From contig NC_082694.2 in the NCBI RefSeq assembly GCF_949987515.2, positions 18,013,355 through 18,077,354 of the forward strand: a stretch of 64,000 bases of DNA, in the 5' to 3' direction. The stretch comes from Delphinus delphis. Its lineage: Eukaryota; Chordata; Mammalia; Artiodactyla; Delphinidae. Made by a program: the position numbers and the translations under genes. Below are positions 59,084-64,000 of the stretch, piece by piece. The notes under the pieces were generated by a model, which saw only the letters and a list, made by a program, of their open reading frames with translations, was not told the DNA's origin and made no database searches. The stretch's first letter is position 1. Each line of letters starts with the position of its first letter.

Positions 59084-59413
59084 TTAAATAGTGTTGATCA
59101 TTTCTACCTCACTAGGAGCACACCGAGAATAATGTAATGGTTTATATGCAAAGCACTGCAAATTTTCCTGAAGCAGTCCAACAAATGGCAGATGTTTACT
59201 AAGAGGATACCATGTTCCTGAATCTTGATAGAAAACAAGATCATGAAATGAGGCTGTGCTTGTGGCCATTTGGCTATTGAAGCTACTGAAGCTTCTTTGC
59301 AGTTTCTTTACGTGCAGATGTAGGGTCTTGAAGAATTTAATAGAGTTCTGGTAACTTCCCTGAATGTAGACATTTTGAATAAATAAAATCAGTGTAACTT
59401 TCTCAACATACAA
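59084..59413 (-). other. 109-codon open frame of unknown origin
   Basis: Among the longer open frames in the window, this is one of the few not explained by a repeat I recognise. It starts at the ATG complement 59411-59413 and ends at 59084. The product is mildly basic with an aromatic-rich middle (SGTWYPLSKHLPFVGLLQ) and no signal peptide, membrane segment or known domain. There is no obvious promoter, splice signal or poly(A) tail. It may be an old retrocopy fragment or a chance frame. I do not claim a gene. Confidence 0.3.
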
Positions 59414-59990
59414 CTTTTATGGGTCCAATAGATTTCTCAGACATGTTTGTGTGCGTGTATGTGTACATGTAGCGTTCAGCCTATTCAGTGTCAGAGAAAC
59501 AAGGCTTTCAAACTGCAATGAAATAAATTCCAGAGAAATAGTGACAGAGGACTGTTGGTTAGATTTCTCTTGATGTCAACATACCAGAGAATTAAAGTAT
59601 TTTTTTTTTATTCTATGAACACAATTAATCAAAAAATCATACTATATTAACCTTGAGAATTAATGATAAAGAGGAAAATAAGAAGATAAAGAGACCTATT
59701 ATGCTCAGTGTGAAGCAGTGGCCCTTAGTTTTAAAATTCTTTGGCAGAGGGAGGAGAAATCAGCCTATGTCTTATTTATATTCTCAAGCCAAAATTCGTA
59801 GTAGTGCTGGAAGGAGGATATGACATATTTATGCTTAGAAAGATTTCCATTAAAACAGAATCTAACACTATATTAAAAAATCATATGTCAGATATCAACA
59901 GACTTTTTTTCAGGAAGATAAGAATGAGCCAATTCTATTAAAATAACTTACCTAATAATATATATCATTTTTCCCTGTGGACTGAATTGT
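59414..59990. other. Unassigned non-coding stretch
   Basis: Contains a short TG-rich patch (59445-59470) and a 10-base T run. The 66-codon frame at 59741-59941 has no motif. Confidence 0.35.
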
Positions 59991-61910
59991 ATTTTTCCAG
60001 TTTTACTGAGGTGTAATTGACAATAAAAATTGTGTATATCTAAGGCTTAAAACATAATGTTTCAATACACATATACATTTAAATGATTACCACAATAAAG
60101 CTAATTAACATATCCATCACCTCACATGGTACTTTTAAAACCTTTTTGGTGAGAATACTTAAGATCTACTCCTTAACAAAATTCAAGTATATAATACAAT
60201 ATTATTAACTATAATCACCATGCTGCACATTAAATCTCCACAACTTTTTCATCCTGCATAATTGAAATTTTGTAACCTTTGACCAATATCCCCCTATTTC
60301 CCCTATTCTCTAGTCCCTGGCAACCACCTACTCTCTGCTTAGATTTTATCTTTCTAGATCCCACACATAAGAGAGATCATGCAGTACCTGTCTTTCTGGG
60401 CCTGGATAATTTCACTTAGCATAATGCCTTCCAGGTTCATCCATATGGTTGCAAATAGCAGGATTTGGGGGGCTGAAAAATATTCCATTGTGTATACATC
60501 ACATTTTATAATCTATTCATTGATGGACACTTAGGTTATATTTATATCTTACCTATTATGAATAATGCTGTAATGAGCCTACAAGTACAGCTGTCTACTC
60601 AAGATAATGATGTAGTATCCTTTGAGTATATACCCAGAAGTGGGATTGCTATATCATATGGTAGTTTTATTTTTAATTTTTCAAGCAATCTCCATATCGT
60701 TATTCATAATGACTGTAGCAATTTGCATTCCCATTGACAGTGCACAAGGGTTCCCTTTGCTCTACATCCTTTCCGGTGCTTGTTATCTTTTTCTTTTAAT
60801 AATAACCATACTAAAGTAAAGTGATATCTCATTGTGGTTTTAATTTACATTTCCCTGATGATTAATAATGTTGAACGCCTTTTCATGTACCTGTTGGCCA
60901 TTCATATCGCTTTTTTTGAGAAGTGCCTATTGAAGTACTTGCCCATTTTAAAATCAGGTTATTCTTTTCTTGATATTGAATTGTTTGAGGTTTTAAATGT
61001 TTTGGATATTAACTCCTTGTAAAATGTATGCTTTGTTAATATTTTCTACCATTCCATATGTTGTCTGTCCACTCTGTTGATTGTTTACTTTTCTGTGCAG
61101 AAGCTTTTTAGTTTGATGCAATCCCATATCCCATTTGTCTATTTTTGCTTTTGCTACCTGTGATTTTTGTATTGTATCCAGAAAACTATTGCCAAGACAA
61201 TGTCAAGAAGATCTTCCCTTATATTTTCTTCTAGAGGTTTAACAGTTTCAAGCATTATGTTTTAAGTCTTTAATCCATTTTGAGTTCATTTTTGTTTGTA
61301 GTGTGAAATAAGCATCCAATTTCATTTTTCTGCATGTGGATATTCAGTTTCCACAACATCATTTATTGAAGAGATTATCCTTTCCCCATTGCATGTTCTT
61401 GGCACCTTTGTCAAAAATCAGCTAAACACAAACACAAAGATTTATTTCTGGGCTCTCAATTCTGTTCCACTGTCATTCCATATGTCTATTTTGATGCCAG
61501 TACCATACTTTTTTGACTACTGTAGCCTTGTAATATATTTTGAAATGTAGCTTTGTGATGCCTCCAGCTTTGCTGTTCTTGCTCAAAATTGCTTTGACTG
61601 TTTGGGATCTTTCTGGTTTTACACGAATTTTAGGCTTGTTTTTCTATTTCTGTGAAAAATCCCAATGGAATAATAATAGAGATTGCATTGAATCTGTAGA
61701 GTATTTTGAGTAATATGGACATTTTAACAATATTAAGTCTTCCAAACCATAAACATGGGATATCTTTCCTATACTTATGTATTCTTCATTTTCTTTCATC
61801 AATAGTTTATAGATTTCACTGTACAAATCTTCCTTTTCCTTGATTAAATATATTCCTAAATCTTTTATTGTTTTTGATACTATTGTAAATGGGATGATTT
61901 TCTGTCCCTC

Positions 61911-61945
61911 CATCCTCTTCCTCCTCCTCCACCTTCTCTTCCTCC
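61911..61945. repeat. TCC-rich microsatellite
   Basis: Repeated TCC/TTCC units at the joint between the L1 reverse transcriptase region and the SINE fragment. Confidence 0.85.
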
Positions 61946-62050
61946 TTTATTTATTTATATTTTTCCATGCCACACAGCTTGTGGGATCTCTTAGTTCCCC
62001 AACCATGGATCAAACTGTGGCCCACGACAGTGAAATCATGGAGTCCTATT
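61946..62050 (-). mobile_element. CHR-type SINE fragment (diverged)
   Basis: The plus strand carries 'tttatttatttatatttttcc', 'cacacagcttgtgggatctc', 'ttagttccccaaccatggat' and 'gtgaaatcatggagtcct', the complement of an older tRNA-derived SINE of the CHR group. The tRNA-like head at its right end is truncated or mutated. Confidence 0.7.
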
Positions 62051-62489
62051 CCTCCTTCTTTCTTCAATGGTTTGTGTCTGCTGGAAGAATGAATCTTAAG
62101 AATGGATCTGGAAGAATGGATCTTTCCTGTACATAATAGGAATATTTTTCAGTTCAGTTACTGTATTCTTCAGCTCTAATATTTTTGTTTGGATCTTTAA
62201 AATTTTTCTATTTGTTTGCTGATTTTCTCATTTTGTTCATTTACTCTTTGCTGAATTTTGTTTTGTTATCTGCCCATGTTCTTTCATAACTCACTAAACT
62301 TTTTAAAGACAATTATTTTAAATTCTTAGGCAACTCACAGATCTTTAATTCTTTCAGGTTTTTACTAGATATTTATTTTCTTCTTTTGATTATATCATAC
62401 TTTTTAGATTTTTCATGTTTTCCTTGTATATTTGTTTCATACCTGCATATTTGAAAATGTAGACTTTTGTTCTGCAACTTTTCACAGTC

Positions 62490-62860
62490 TTGCAGATCAG
62501 TGCTGGCTGTAAGATGATGCCCTCCCTTTTCCTTTATTCCTAGCTGTCCCAAGGCCCAGACTCTGCAGATTGTTCAGCACTCTCAGTATGAGGCAAGACA
62601 GGAACTGGCTCCATGAGGACACTCTGAAATGCTGGGGATAAGGCCCTCTTTACACATTCCCACACTTGTGGAGGCAAAAGCCTCAGTTATGTGCCATATT
62701 CCAAACTCATAGAGCAGCACTGGCTGTAAGAGCATGTCCTCCCTTTTTCTTTGCTCTTTGCTGTCCCAGAGGACTGGACTCTTGCAGACTGTTCAGTGTT
62801 TTGTATGAGGTGAGAGAGAAACCAACTTGATGGAATGTGCCTGAGAGGAGAGGAGGCCAG
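62490..62860 (-). repeat. 217-bp tandem units in an L1 5'UTR
   Basis: Two related units start near 62493 and 62711. 'tggctgtaag' occurs at 62504 and 62721, a spacing of 217 bases, with further paired blocks: 'gccctcccttttcc' against 'gtcctccctttttc', 'gctgtccca' in both, and 'gactctgcagattgttcag' against 'gactcttgcagactgttcag'. They are diverged, so the duplication is old. Confidence 0.82.
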
Positions 62861-63308
62861 GCAAGCATATGCACACGCCAATCTCACTTTTCTTCCCATG
62901 AAAGAAATTATAGGCTGACACAATCTTCTTGGTGCTGAGGTAAGCTGGTTTGAAGGAGGGACTGATGTGAGTAAATCAAAATTTCTCTTCTTACCCATAC
63001 ATACTGCTCTCAGTTTGTGCTCCTTTTATTTGACTTCTTATCTGCATTTTAAAATTCCTTTCAAGTTATTTTGCTCTCAAAATCGTTGTTATATCAGTGA
63101 TTCTGTGAAGAAACAAGAGCCAGGGTTTCCTACTCCACCATCTTGATGATGTCACTGTCTCCAATCATATATTATCTCAAATGTAAAAATTCATGTTTTT
63201 AGATGGTTTGTAAAACACATCTATCAGTATTTCTTACAGTGTTTTCTTCAACTTTCTAAATTAATTAACTTAGAGACCACCCACTATTTTATTACATGCA
63301 TTTGTTTA

Positions 63309-63775
63309 CAGGCATACCTTGTTTTATTATGCTTTGCTTTATTGGGCTTTTAAGATGCTGCATTTTTTTACAAATTGAAGGTTTGTGGCATCCTGGCATT
63401 GAGCAAGTGTATTGGTACCATTTTTTCAAAAGCATTAGCTCATTTCAGGTTCTCGTGTCACATTTTGGCAATTCTTACAATATTCCAAACTTTTTCTTTA
63501 TGATTGTATTTATTGTGGTGGTCTGTGATCAGCAATCTTGATATTACTATTGCAAAAACTTTTGACTAGATGAAGGCTCAGATGACTTTTAGCATTTTTA
63601 CTTTTTATTAAGTTATTTACATTATATTTTTAGACATAATGCTGCTGCACACTTAATGGACTATAGTATAGTGTAAGCATAACTTTTATATGCACTAAAA
63701 AACTAAAAGAAGTCTGATATTGGTTTTATTGCAGTGCTCCTGAACTGAACTTGCCATATCTTTGATGTATGTCTA
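63309..63775 (+). mobile_element. Internally deleted Tigger (Tc1/mariner-pogo) transposon
   Basis: Left terminal repeat 'caggcataccttgttttatt' and right end 'tatctttgatgtatgtcta' are near-complementary, flanked by TA on both sides (63307-63308 and 63776-63777). The left interior ('acaaattgaaggtttgtggc') and right interior ('gaaggctcagatgactttta', 'agacataatgctgctgcaca') match the two ends of Tigger1. Nearly the whole transposase is deleted. Only the last codons (the AEGSDD-like end) survive. Confidence 0.9.
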
Positions 63776-63777
63776 TA

Positions 63778-64000
63778 CTTTTAACACTGGTCTTGATGCA
63801 GGAATTCACTGACTTTTCTCCACTTCAAGATTTCCCAGCTGGTCAAAGTGGAAATGGTGTCACATGACTAATTACTTAGGTGTCTCTTTTCTCCACAGAA
63901 GCAAAGGGTCCAGGTAATCATTGGGCTCTGGGGAGATATTTATCACTGTCTAAGGCTCATACATATTTTTAGGTTCTCTTTGGAGTCAAGTGCCTTTAAC
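63778..64000. other. Unassigned flank
   Basis: No repeat recognised. A polypyrimidine-plus-CACAG word at 63881-63898 followed 15 bases later by GTAATC could be a chance splice-site pair (see findings). Confidence 0.3.

Larger units (their letters stand above)
59990..63150 (-). mobile_element. Internally deleted old L1 with 5'UTR
   Basis: The complement runs 3'UTR (59990-60470, 'ttttactgaggtgtaattgac'), ORF2 C-terminus and reverse transcriptase (60470-61910; pieces 61644-61913 and others), then directly to ORF1/5'UTR-type sequence (62130-63150). The right end 'tactccaccatcttgatgatg' is the complement of an L1 start. The endonuclease and most of ORF1 are missing, and a SINE fragment sits at the joint. 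More diverged than the L1 at 11784-20056. Confidence 0.78.

Overview
This is mammalian, almost certainly cetacean, intergenic DNA. Four tRNA-derived SINE copies (1-137, 21421-21630, 34408-34622, 52249-52573) have the head and body of the CHR family of whales, hippos and ruminants. The three minus-strand copies closely resemble the form abundant in toothed whales. The younger L1 elements also look like cetartiodactyl L1. I find no intact protein-coding gene and no functional rRNA, tRNA or snRNA gene. Nearly every longer open frame is an L1 ORF1/ORF2 remnant or the antisense of one.

Layout. 1-7600: a SINE edge, a 5'-truncated L1, several old L1 fragments (two homologous 3' ends at 2640-3560 and 6120-7000), a GGAA microsatellite, and a short minus-strand frame that looks like a decayed FLYWCH zinc finger (4946-5128). 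7600-11780: mostly unassigned, with MIR remnants and an old repeat carrying a perfect 27-bp tandem duplication. 11784-20056: a nearly full-length minus-strand L1 of about 8.3 kb whose 5' region holds a second, diverged copy of the ORF1 start. 20060-22450: a degenerate retroviral envelope-like stretch split by a SINE. 22450-34350: L2, MIR, MaLR LTR and hAT copies in otherwise single-copy-looking DNA. 34408-37160: a SINE, a twin-primed (5'-inverted) L1, old L1 3' sequence, and an LTR-like repeat with a nested DNA transposon. 37340-46190: one old plus-strand L1 broken by two later L1s, one of them flanked by an 18-bp target-site duplication. 46215-51101: further old L1 fragments around an unassigned 1-kb island. 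51110-59990: the most repeat-poor part, with a CHR SINE, a hAT element with a perfect 8-bp duplication, a MIR and an MLT1 LTR. 59990-63150: a deleted minus-strand L1 with tandem 5'UTR units. 63309-63775: an internally deleted Tigger transposon.

No genes act together here. What the window records is layered transposition: L2 and MIR first, then MaLR LTRs, hAT and Tigger elements, then old L1s, and last the young L1s and CHR SINEs nested in the older copies. All boundaries were read by eye. Family names come from recognised consensus features, not from a database search.
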